From UBA1435 sp041663285 (GTDB lineage: Bacteria; Patescibacteriota; Microgenomatia; UBA12405), in the NCBI GenBank assembly GCA_041663285.1, contig JBAZSP010000027.1:1-13678 (forward strand): a stretch of DNA of 13,678 nt, written 5' to 3'. Position 1 is the first letter of the stretch. Every line of letters begins with the position of its first letter. Shown in pieces: positions 6,099 through 12,631 of this stretch. The position numbers were made by a program, and so were the translations under genes. Under the pieces are notes generated by a model that saw only the letters and a program-made list of their open reading frames with translations, did not search any database and was not told the origin of the DNA.

Positions 6099-7259
6099 TT
6101 ACCCTATTATCAATAACTCTTTTTCCGCCCTTGTCACTGCCGTATACAGCCATCTTCGCCACATCTCCTCGTTGTCTCTTCCAAATCTTTCTTCAAACAA
6201 AACCACCTTTTTTGCTTGCGACCCTTGGGCTTTGTGAACCGTTAAGGCGTACCCAAAATCAAACAGATCACCTTCCATTATCTTCCATCTTTGGTTGGTA
6301 AAGTTCAGCCCCGTTAGATTATTGAATTGTTCCGTGGCTATTAATCCTTGATAAGGACTTCTCTCGTCATCCATTTCAATCTCGGTATCATACCAATTTT
6401 CATTTTTGGATTTTATCTTTGCTATCGTTCCCAGCATTCCATTAAAAATATCAGCCGTATGATTATTCCGTAGACAAATTACCCGGTCTCCCTTTTCTGG
6501 TTTTTGGCTTTCAAATCCCAGGGCTTCTCTAATAAATTTATTTAGCTTAACCCTCGTATTGTTATAGCCGCACAATATTAGTTTATCGGTAGTATATTTT
6601 TTCAACTCGTCTTGAATTATTTCCTGTGAATCTGATAATTCTCTTTTAATTTTTCTGACGCCTTTCCCAAAATCTATCGCCGGAATTACCCCTCTTTCTC
6701 TGGCCACAATCGATAACTTAATAATCGGATTCTCTCTGGCTTGCCGGTGAATCTCTTCTAGCTTCAAAATCGGGTCTTTCATTAAATTAAAGTTGCCGTT
6801 TATTGGCGGTAGTTGGCCATGATCTCCAACTGCTAATATCGGAATCCCGTATGACTTCAAATCTGTCCATATTCCCTCATCAACCATTGATGCTTCGTCA
6901 ACAATTATCAGGTCTGCCTCTACTCCCTCTCTTCTTTCCCACCCCACAATTTCCTTTTTGTCGTTTTCTATCGGCGAGTAAATCAGTCCGTGAATTGTGC
7001 TTATCGTATCATTCCTGCCCATTGCCTCAGCCTCGCCTAACTTATTTTTTAGCACCCTTGTTGCCTTACCGGTAAAACTACAAAACGCTACTTTTAAGTT
7101 TTTATTTTTTCTGCCAAGTTCTTTCCTTAAGTAACCTATCAAAGTTGTCTTGCCCGTACCGGCATAACCACCTAACGTTATAAATTTTGCTCTATTCGTT
7201 CCTCCCCACCAGGTTTTTAGATCCCCCAACACTCTTTTTTGGTCTTTCGATAATTCCAT
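6099..7259 (-). CDS. RecD/Dda-like superfamily 1 DNA helicase
   Basis: From the preferred start this is a 386-residue SF1B helicase. Walker A is GGYAGTGKTT (30-39), motif Ia SFTGKATR (61-68), motif II LIIVDEASMVDE (118-129), motif III VGDHGQLPP (144-152), motif V LTVHKAQGSQ (349-358) and motif VI LYTAVTRAEKELLI near the end. The two RecA-like domains are present without the long N-terminal region of RecD2, so it is a compact form like phage Dda. It should use ATP to unwind DNA in repair or replication restart. The frame can be extended upstream to a TTG at 7301, but MELSKDQ at ATG 7259 fits the family start and lies 7 bp after a perfect TATAAT. The deacetylase-like gene follows in the same direction about 20 bp downstream. 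Confidence 0.93.
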   Translation of the reverse strand: MELSKDQKRVLGDLKTWWGGTNRAKFITLGGYAGTGKTTLIGYLRKELGRKNKNLKVAFCSFTGKATRVLKNKLGEAEAMGRNDTISTIHGLIYSPIENDKKEIVGWERREGVEADLIIVDEASMVDEGIWTDLKSYGIPILAVGDHGQLPPINGNFNLMKDPILKLEEIHRQARENPIIKLSIVARERGVIPAIDFGKGVRKIKRELSDSQEIIQDELKKYTTDKLILCGYNNTRVKLNKFIREALGFESQKPEKGDRVICLRNNHTADIFNGMLGTIAKIKSKNENWYDTEIEMDDERSPYQGLIATEQFNNLTGLNFTNQRWKIMEGDLFDFGYALTVHKAQGSQAKKVVLFEERFGRDNEEMWRRWLYTAVTRAEKELLIIG

Positions 7260-7266
7260 TTTTATC

Positions 7267-7272
7267 ATTATA
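7267..7272 (-). promoter_or_regulatory. -10 box of the helicase gene
   Basis: A perfect TATAAT ends 7 bp before ATG 7259, so the transcript would begin at or next to the start codon. No strong -35 hexamer stands 16-18 bp upstream. The box overlaps the alternative ATG at 7268, which supports 7259 as the true start. Confidence 0.5.
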
Positions 7273-7322
7273 ACCAAACCTGCTCGCCCGTCGGTAGACA
7301 AAACCCGAAATCAGTCATTGTC

Positions 7323-7733
7323 CTAGTATTCTTCAAGACTCATGACCCTTACCGTGCGATCAAGTCCTGATCTTTCTCTCAAATCTCCAATATTTTTAAG
7401 TATCATTTCCAGTCGTTCGTCACCTAACGGTTCAAGACTACGATCTTCCAGTGGTACATCTGGTCGCCCAAAATACCCATCGGCCACCACAGCAACCCTC
7501 CTTTGTGGAGGCCAGGGAACTAACACCGGCGCCCTCTTTCTGTTAAACCCAAAAAAAAATAATCCCGAAATAACGTCTCTCGGAAATTCACCAGATTCAT
7601 AAGGTAATGTCCATCTACGACCCAAACTACCGTCACAAGCCCATAAGGACATTCTTTCTGGGTCCCAATCCCCGGAATATGACCAAGTAATACGACAAAT
7701 AGCTACATGGATTTCTTGTGCTCGATAGCCCAT
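7323..7733 (-). CDS. Arginine-rich protein of unknown function
   Basis: I do not recognise this 136-residue protein. It is soluble, has no signal peptide or membrane segment, and is rich in tryptophan and arginine; by eye it has about 17 arginines but only two lysines, the reverse of its neighbours. Its middle is hydrophobic (ISGLFFFGFNRKRAPVLVPW) followed by VAVVADGYFGRPDVPL, and the C-terminal third is charged and probably helical (LGDERLEMILKNIGDLRERSG). No Nudix, zinc-finger or nuclease motif was found. The ATG at 7733 has its own consensus-like promoter, and a 57-bp gap separates it from queH. Composition and promoter suggest an independently expressed, perhaps recently acquired gene. 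The uninterrupted frame plus promoter are the main support for its being real. Confidence 0.65.
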   Translation of the reverse strand: MGYRAQEIHVAICRITWSYSGDWDPERMSLWACDGSLGRRWTLPYESGEFPRDVISGLFFFGFNRKRAPVLVPWPPQRRVAVVADGYFGRPDVPLEDRSLEPLGDERLEMILKNIGDLRERSGLDRTVRVMSLEEY

Positions 7734-7747
7734 TATGAAAAAAACTT

Positions 7748-7777
7748 ATTATACAGAAGTATATCACTATGGTTCAA
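7748..7777 (-). promoter_or_regulatory. Promoter of the arginine-rich orphan gene
   Basis: On the minus strand TTGAAC (7777-7772) is followed by an 18-base spacer and a perfect TATAAT (7753-7748). The ATG is 14 bp beyond the -10 box, giving a leader of about 7 bases with no ribosome binding site visible. Confidence 0.65.
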
Positions 7778-7790
7778 TAGCTCTAAATAG

Positions 7791-8312
7791 TTATTTATAT
7801 TTCTCTTCAAACCTCTCCTGCATGGAATACACGCATCCGCAAAAAAACTGTTTATAAAATCCGCTCGTTTTTAAATCTTGGTCTATTTTTTTTGGAACAA
7901 AAAACCTACTATCTCCCTTTTTGCCGACTTCGTTTCCCATTTCTTCTATTACTTTTCTATTTTGATATTGGCTGGCCAGCAGTGTTGTCGAGAATTGTTC
8001 AAATCCGCTAGAAACCGCCCATTCCCAGGTTTTATTTATTCTTAATAACCAGCAACATTTACATCGGTTTTTGTTATTTTTTACTACTTCAAAATATTCT
8101 TTCGGCCTCCAGTCGGGCACAATTAGCCTCACCCTCTTTTCCTCCAGCACCTTCTTTATTGCCACCAGTCGTGACTGGTATTCCGACCTTGGATGAATGT
8201 TAGGGTTATAAAAAAACACTGCTACCTCGTCTATTTCTTCGTTCCCTTTTATCGCCCCCAAAAATTTTATCGTACACTCCGCACAGCAACCATGAAGTAA
8301 CAATTTATTCAC
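7791..8312 (-). CDS. queH: Epoxyqueuosine reductase QueH
   Basis: This 173-residue protein (DUF208/COG1636) carries out the last step of queuosine formation, reducing epoxyqueuosine in tRNA to queuosine, as an alternative to the cobalamin-dependent QueG. The family cysteines are all visible: LLHGCCAECT (C9, C10, C13), NRCKCCWLL (C84, C86, C87) and FFCGCVYS (C158, C160), which in this family hold an iron-sulfur cluster and a nearby iron. FYNPNIHPRSEYQSR (34-48), FSTTLLASQYQN (107-118) and SGFYKQ (150-155) are further hallmarks. The start is GTG at 8312, overlapping the TGA of the HD-domain gene in the form GTGA, so translation is probably coupled. No other queuosine gene lies in the window. 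Confidence 0.95.
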   Translation of the reverse strand: MNKLLLHGCCAECTIKFLGAIKGNEEIDEVAVFFYNPNIHPRSEYQSRLVAIKKVLEEKRVRLIVPDWRPKEYFEVVKNNKNRCKCCWLLRINKTWEWAVSSGFEQFSTTLLASQYQNRKVIEEMGNEVGKKGDSRFFVPKKIDQDLKTSGFYKQFFCGCVYSMQERFEEKYK

Positions 8313-8965
8313 TTTTCTCTATCCTGATTTTTCTTAAACCTTTCCAAATTTTCTTTCGGAATCATCTTAATTGTTCCCGCTTTTTTTGCCTTTTTATAAG
8401 TCCATCTATCCAGCCAATTTTTTATTTGCCGCATATTCGGCTCAAAGTCAAAAGGTGTGTCTTGCCTGTCTATAAAAGTATAACCGTAATCTGCCTTATC
8501 CCAAGTTGAAATGTTGGTAATATCGTGTTGAAACAAACATTCTAATTTGTCGAAAGCGTAAACCATCTTGGCCTCCTTGGTCCTTCTTGCTTCAAATTCT
8601 TCCCATAACCCGATAATTTCTTTTCTTGTTTTGTCGTCAAGGCTTCTAACCAATTTCTGCAAACCTTGTTTTTCTGTCATTGGCTTCTTCTCTTGCCTCT
8701 TTGAAACCTCATGGGATGGAATATCTCCTGCAATCGCTTCCCCCAGGTCATGAATTATCGCCATCTTTAACGCCCTTAACTTATCTATCTTAATTGTTAA
8801 TTTATCGGCGAATATCAATACCATCAAACTCATCAGCCATGTATGTTCAGCCACACTTTCTCTCCTGCCTAAATCGCTAGTATAGCAGTGCCTTAATTCT
8901 TTCTTCAGCTTTTCCGCAATTTTGAAAAATTCAAAGATATTATTTATCAGCTTTGCTTCCACCAC
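8309..8965 (-). CDS. HD-domain nucleotidase-like hydrolase (YfbR/HDDC2-like)
   Basis: This 218-residue protein belongs to the HD superfamily of metal-dependent phosphohydrolases, most like the 5'-deoxynucleotidase YfbR and HDDC2 group. The metal-binding residues are H41 in SVAEHTWLMS, H72 and D73 in AIIHDLGEAIAGDIPSHE, and D139 in VYAFDKLE. It is likely to be a cytoplasmic nucleotide monophosphatase; the substrate cannot be told from the sequence. The start is GTG at 8965 behind an AGG. A 62-bp gap without a visible promoter separates it from the DUF4342 gene, and it overlaps queH by 4 bp. Confidence 0.88.
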   Translation of the reverse strand: MVEAKLINNIFEFFKIAEKLKKELRHCYTSDLGRRESVAEHTWLMSLMVLIFADKLTIKIDKLRALKMAIIHDLGEAIAGDIPSHEVSKRQEKKPMTEKQGLQKLVRSLDDKTRKEIIGLWEEFEARRTKEAKMVYAFDKLECLFQHDITNISTWDKADYGYTFIDRQDTPFDFEPNMRQIKNWLDRWTYKKAKKAGTIKMIPKENLERFKKNQDREK

Positions 8966-9027
8966 CTATTCTATCATCGGCACTATTCTTTCTGCTTCTT
9001 GACGTTGTTATTCCCAGAAAAGTGGTT

Positions 9028-9276
9028 TTATTCTTTCCTCTCCACCTTAATCGTGCAGTCTGTTACCAGTGCCGCAATTGCTCCTACCGCCGCCAATGGT
9101 GGTGCCAGTACCGCTCCTACCAACCCTATAGTTAATGGTAATTCAATTATTACCTTTCCTTCCTTGTTTAAAATCGATATCTTCCTCACGTTGCCCTCGT
9201 TAATGATCTCCTTAACTTTTTTTAGCAAATCCTCACCCCTGACTTCAAAAGAGTCCTTCTTTTTATTTTTTACCAT
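9028..9276 (-). CDS. DUF4342 protein
   Basis: This 82-residue protein matches the DUF4342 pattern: an N-terminal helix with EDLLKKVKEIINEGNVRKISI, a short strand pair NKEGKVIIELPLT, then a hydrophobic glycine- and alanine-rich stretch IGLVGAVLAPPLAAVGAIAAL (about 50-70) and a short charged end. The hydrophobic part could span or dip into the membrane. The function of the family is unknown. The ATG at 9276 is 8 bp after the stop of the spermidine synthase-like gene with AAGG just before it, so the two are in one transcript. Confidence 0.85.
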   Translation of the reverse strand: MVKNKKKDSFEVRGEDLLKKVKEIINEGNVRKISILNKEGKVIIELPLTIGLVGAVLAPPLAAVGAIAALVTDCTIKVERKE

Positions 9277-9284
9277 ACCTTATT

Positions 9285-10754
9285 CTATCCTTTTTCCACC
9301 ATCTTTTCCACCGGTGCCCAATCGTCGCTCAAAATCCGCTGCCCCTCCATATCTCCTTTAATCTCCATTTTTGTTTCAAGGTAGCTGGCCAGTTCGCCAT
9401 CTACCCCTCTGTTAACTTCCGTCCTTGTCTCCTTAAACGCCACCAGCATAATGTTTTGCTTTTTTGTTGCCACTTCGTCCTTAACTCGAAACAGCCATAC
9501 GCTTGGAAAGACTTCTTTATAAGTCTTATATTCAGCCCTCAAAAACTCTGCCTTTTCTCCCTCCCGGGCCGAAATTAAATTAGTCAGCACTACACCATCC
9601 GCCTCTAGGGCTTCCCACATTTTTCTTATTGCTTCCACTGTTGTTAACTGAAAGGGAACGGTTGTTGAATTAAAAGCATCTATGTAAATAACATCGTATT
9701 TGTTTTTATTCCGGTTCAAAAACACCCTTCCGTCTTCGTGAGTTATCCGCAACCGCGGATTCTCCTTTAGCCCAAAATATTCTTTTGCTAGTCTGGTCAT
9801 CCCCGGGTCAATTTCGACTACTGTCATTGTTGCTTTAAGGTGCCTTGCCAAAAAATCACGGGGGTAAGAATAACCAGCGCCACCGATCATTAAAGCCTCA
9901 TTAATATTTTGGTTAAACACGTCTCCTAGCCGATAATATTTTGTGTAGTCAAAAACCAGTTCGTCACTGTCTAAATATTTTGCCGACTGAATCCCTGTCG
10001 GGTCAGTTGTCAGACAACGGGTGCTCCTATTATTGATAATTGTGTCAAAAATCCAGACTCGGCTGTATTCCGTATCCACGTCAGCCAAAAGCTTTTTTGT
10101 CAGTCTGCTTCCAGGCCATAGGGTTGCCAAGACTGTTACCAGCACGATTAAACCGGTTCTCCCTTTCCACTTATCAAAACCGCTTAATAACAATGATAGT
10201 AAAGTTAAGGTAACTGTCAGAATGATTAAGACCATCCCTGATCCGTAACTTGGTATCAAAAAATATCCGGCCAAAAATGTCCCCAATATGCTGCCTAAGG
10301 TTGATAGGGCATACAGGTTGCCCACCGTTTGGCCGCTGTTTTCAACACTGTTGAGTCTGATTTTGGCCGCAATAGGCGATACCATTCCCAAAAGCAAGCT
10401 CGGCCCAAAAAACAGCCCTATCGCCGCTCCGATGGCTGCTAGCGTCGTATCTATTCCCGTCTGGGTTAACACCTGCAGCACTAAATCTTTTACAAAAAAT
10501 ATTATTCCGATTGCTCCTCCTGCCGCCAAAATTATCTTACTCAGTCCTAATTTATTAGCATTACTATCTGCCCACCTTCCTCCCAGCCAGTACCCTAGGC
10601 TCATCGCTCCCAAAATTACTCCGATTAGACTAGTCCAGGTATAAGTCGACGTTCCCACATACGGCCCCAATATTCTTGATCCTGTCATTTCCAACACCAT
10701 CGTTACCGCTCCGCAAACCAAGACCACCGTCTCTAGCCTGTAATCCTTCACCAT
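9285..10754 (-). CDS. Membrane-fused spermidine synthase-like protein
   Basis: The protein has about 489 residues. Residues 1-215 hold about seven membrane helices (starting LETVVLVCGAVTMVLEMTGSR), as in the fused MFS/spermidine synthase family. The C-terminal half is a Rossmann-fold domain: LMIGGAGYSYPRDFL (about 288-302), VVEIDP (312-317), HEDGRVF (339-345) and YDVIYIDAF (353-361), where D359 lies at the position of the catalytic aspartate of aminopropyltransferases. Whether it really makes polyamines is doubtful for these fusions; methyltransferase-like or export-linked roles are possible. The frame can be opened at TTG 10763, but ATG 10754 overlaps the previous gene by only 7 bp and is preferred. 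It lies in the serS-led gene cluster. Confidence 0.88.
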   Translation of the reverse strand: MVKDYRLETVVLVCGAVTMVLEMTGSRILGPYVGTSTYTWTSLIGVILGAMSLGYWLGGRWADSNANKLGLSKIILAAGGAIGIIFFVKDLVLQVLTQTGIDTTLAAIGAAIGLFFGPSLLLGMVSPIAAKIRLNSVENSGQTVGNLYALSTLGSILGTFLAGYFLIPSYGSGMVLIILTVTLTLLSLLLSGFDKWKGRTGLIVLVTVLATLWPGSRLTKKLLADVDTEYSRVWIFDTIINNRSTRCLTTDPTGIQSAKYLDSDELVFDYTKYYRLGDVFNQNINEALMIGGAGYSYPRDFLARHLKATMTVVEIDPGMTRLAKEYFGLKENPRLRITHEDGRVFLNRNKNKYDVIYIDAFNSTTVPFQLTTVEAIRKMWEALEADGVVLTNLISAREGEKAEFLRAEYKTYKEVFPSVWLFRVKDEVATKKQNIMLVAFKETRTEVNRGVDGELASYLETKMEIKGDMEGQRILSDDWAPVEKMVEKG

Positions 10755-11164
10755 GTTTTCCAAATCTTCAGGCCGATATATATAATCAACCCGATAATTA
10801 TTACCCAGACCAACTTGTCACCAAGCAAAGTCACGCTTTTTTTTCCCGCATCTTTTCGCTGGTCGATAACTGACTTATTCTGCTCAACCAAGTGACCTCC
10901 AGTCTGCTTACCGCCGAGTTTGTAAATAAAGTCTTTAGGATTAAATAGTTTCAAAAACCATTTATCTTTTTCTGGCACCTCGTCCCAGCTTTTGTACCTA
11001 ACCCCATTAACCTCAATCTCTGTTCTGTTTTCCCCGTTAATCTTTTCTTCAATTATGTCCGGTAAACCATTTTTGTTATCATCCTTAAGAATATCGCCTA
11101 ATTCCGGCGGTAGTTTAGTGTTTATACTCAGCGATTTTGAGGTTTTTATTGAAATATTCCTCAT
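10748..11164 (-). CDS. Small membrane-anchored protein with one calcium-type DxNxxGxPD motif
   Basis: This 138-residue protein is not recognised as a known family. Residues 27-38 (KDDNKNGLPDII) match the DxNxxGxPD loop of thrombospondin type 3 or EF-hand-like calcium sites. A second recognisable piece is EIEVNGVRYKSWDEVPEKDK (49-68), a strand pair and helix often seen in small bacterial proteins. A single membrane helix lies near the end (VWVIIIGLIIYIGLKIW, about 119-135), with positively charged residues on both sides; no signal peptide is present, so its N-terminal part probably stays in the cytoplasm, which sits oddly with a calcium site. The ATG overlaps the serS stop as ATGA, so the pair is translationally coupled. 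Confidence 0.75.
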   Translation of the reverse strand: MRNISIKTSKSLSINTKLPPELGDILKDDNKNGLPDIIEEKINGENRTEIEVNGVRYKSWDEVPEKDKWFLKLFNPKDFIYKLGGKQTGGHLVEQNKSVIDQRKDAGKKSVTLLGDKLVWVIIIGLIIYIGLKIWKTW

Positions 11165-12429
11165 TTAGTTTTTGCTTCAATTTTTTCCTTCCCAAAATAA
11201 GGAGCCAGCACTTTGGGTATGTCCACCGAGCCGTCAGTATTTTGATAGTTTTCCAAAATTGCCAGCAGAGTTCGGTCGGTTACCAAAGTAGCGTTAAGTA
11301 TATGCACCAGTTCATTTTTGCCGTTTCTTTTTACCCGGGTATTAAGCCTTCTGGCTTGGTAGTCAGTGCAGTTACTGCACGATTGGGTTTCTCGGTACGC
11401 CTTTTGCCCCGGAAACCAGGCATTAATATCAAACATTCTCCTGTTTGGTTGTGGCAAGTCGCCCGTGCAGCATTTCATTACCTGATATGGAATTCCCAAA
11501 TCCTGCATTAGTTCCTCTTCCAGCGCCAGCATCTCCTGGCATAATTTATCTGACACCTCAATCTCGGGTAATGAAAATACATTCATCTCCACCTTATTGA
11601 AAAAATGTACCCTAAAAAGCCCTCTGGTATCTTTACCATATGTTCCGGCCTCTCTCCTAAAGCAAGGTGAAAAGTTGACATATTTAATCGGTAGATCCTT
11701 CTCTTCTAGTATCTGGTCCATATGGTAGGGAACCACCGAATGCTCCGATGAGCTAATAAATATCAGATCGTCCTCTGGAATTGAATAATAAGCATTAAAC
11801 AAGTTTTTGTTTGAAGCGTAACCGCACTTCCACTCCGTCGCTGACTTGATCATTGTCGGTGGCACCATTCCCTTCCAGCCTTTCTCCGTTAATTTTTTAA
11901 ATGCCCAAAACATTAATGCCATTTCCAGCAGTGCTGCTTCGTTTTTGTAATATCCAAACCTTGACCCCGATACTTTCCCTGCCGTTTTAACATCAATAAT
12001 ATCCAATCTTTCGCCCAAATCAACATGGTCCAGTGGTTCAAAATCAAACTCTCTCGGCTTGCCGACGGTTTTTATCACCACATTGTCTTTATCGTCCCTG
12101 CCAATAGGTACATCATCGGCCGGAATGTTCGGAATTTCTTCTAAGGTCTCATTTAGCTGTTTTTCCGCTTCTTTTAATTCTTGCTCTTTAGTTTTTAATT
12201 TCTCCTTTATCTCGCCGGCTGTTTCTATTTGCTCCTCGTTAGGCTTACCCTTAAAACTCCGGTTTAGGGCATTTTGCTCTGCCCTTATTTCTTCCACCTC
12301 GCTCAAAATTTTTCTAAATTGGTTATCTTTTTCGATTACCCCATCTAATAATCCGCCGTCTTTTTGTCTATTCTTCAGAGCCTGTTTGACCAGGTCGGGA
12401 TTTTGCCGCACTATATTTATATCGATCAT
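11161..12429 (-). CDS. serS: Seryl-tRNA synthetase
   Basis: This 422-residue class II synthetase charges tRNA-Ser with serine. The N-terminal coiled-coil arm that grips the long variable arm of tRNA-Ser covers about 30-100. The catalytic core shows the motif 2 region FSPCFRREAGTYGKDTRG (253-270; R258 contacts ATP), TGDLPQPNRRMFDINAWFPG (322-341), ETQSCSNCTDYQARR (347-361) and motif 3 ending LVTDRTLLAILENYQ (382-396; R386). The serine-binding TxE element appears as SSSEHS (226-231), a variant of the usual TAE. The ATG at 12429 follows a 200-bp hairpin-rich leader that may be a T-box. A TATAAT at 12445-12440, 10 bp before ATG, could allow leader-independent transcription. The next gene overlaps by 4 bp. 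Confidence 0.96.
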   Translation of the reverse strand: MIDINIVRQNPDLVKQALKNRQKDGGLLDGVIEKDNQFRKILSEVEEIRAEQNALNRSFKGKPNEEQIETAGEIKEKLKTKEQELKEAEKQLNETLEEIPNIPADDVPIGRDDKDNVVIKTVGKPREFDFEPLDHVDLGERLDIIDVKTAGKVSGSRFGYYKNEAALLEMALMFWAFKKLTEKGWKGMVPPTMIKSATEWKCGYASNKNLFNAYYSIPEDDLIFISSSEHSVVPYHMDQILEEKDLPIKYVNFSPCFRREAGTYGKDTRGLFRVHFFNKVEMNVFSLPEIEVSDKLCQEMLALEEELMQDLGIPYQVMKCCTGDLPQPNRRMFDINAWFPGQKAYRETQSCSNCTDYQARRLNTRVKRNGKNELVHILNATLVTDRTLLAILENYQNTDGSVDIPKVLAPYFGKEKIEAKTK

Positions 12430-12464
12430 ATTTACAAAAATTATAATCCGATCTCTACCACTTT

Positions 12465-12600
12465 ATAGGGTTTCGTTGCGGCCTGATCAGGGGAGTTGCC
12501 ACCTCAACTTATTCTCGATTTTTGGCTTTTACGGGCCTCCCGGACTGGTTTTTTACCCCAGTCAGCTCGATGATTGGAAATCATCTCAAACGCTTTGGCT
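12465..12600 (-). promoter_or_regulatory. Candidate serine T-box riboswitch in the serS leader
   Basis: On the minus strand four hairpins stand in a row: GATGATT-TCC-AATCATC (12585-12569), GACTGG...CCAGTC (12563-12543), CGGG-AGG-CCCG (12542-12532), and a T-box-like module GAGGTGGCAAC. Its TGGC (12501-12498) would pair with the GCCA end of tRNA-Ser, which has G before CCA. The flanking GTTGAGG and CCGCAAC (12508-12502 and 12481-12475) can pair with one mismatch and enclose the CCTGATCAGG palindrome (12490-12481 region), as in an antiterminator or antisequestrator. An alternative AGTTG/CAACT hairpin would hide the bulge. The first hairpin's loop is UCC, a serine codon followed by A, as in ultrashort-stem T-boxes. 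No U-run follows, so control would be of translation. Confidence 0.5.
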
Positions 12601-12601
12601 T

Positions 12602-12607
12602 AATATA
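12602..12607 (-). promoter_or_regulatory. Possible -10 box for the serS leader
   Basis: TATATT on the minus strand would start transcription near 12595-12600, just before the first hairpin of the leader. No good -35 hexamer is visible at the right distance. The leader could instead be read through from the ABC-F gene, whose stop is 25 bp upstream. Confidence 0.3.
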
Positions 12608-12631
12608 CCATATATTTTCCAAACCCGCCAT

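Noticed and set aside
6099..7301. TTG start at 7301 for the helicase
   Set aside because: The extra residues do not look like the family N-terminus and a TATAAT lies between it and ATG 7259.
9285..10644. Plus-strand frames opposite the spermidine synthase-like gene
   Set aside because: The minus-strand product has clear membrane helices and Rossmann motifs; the opposite frames have none.
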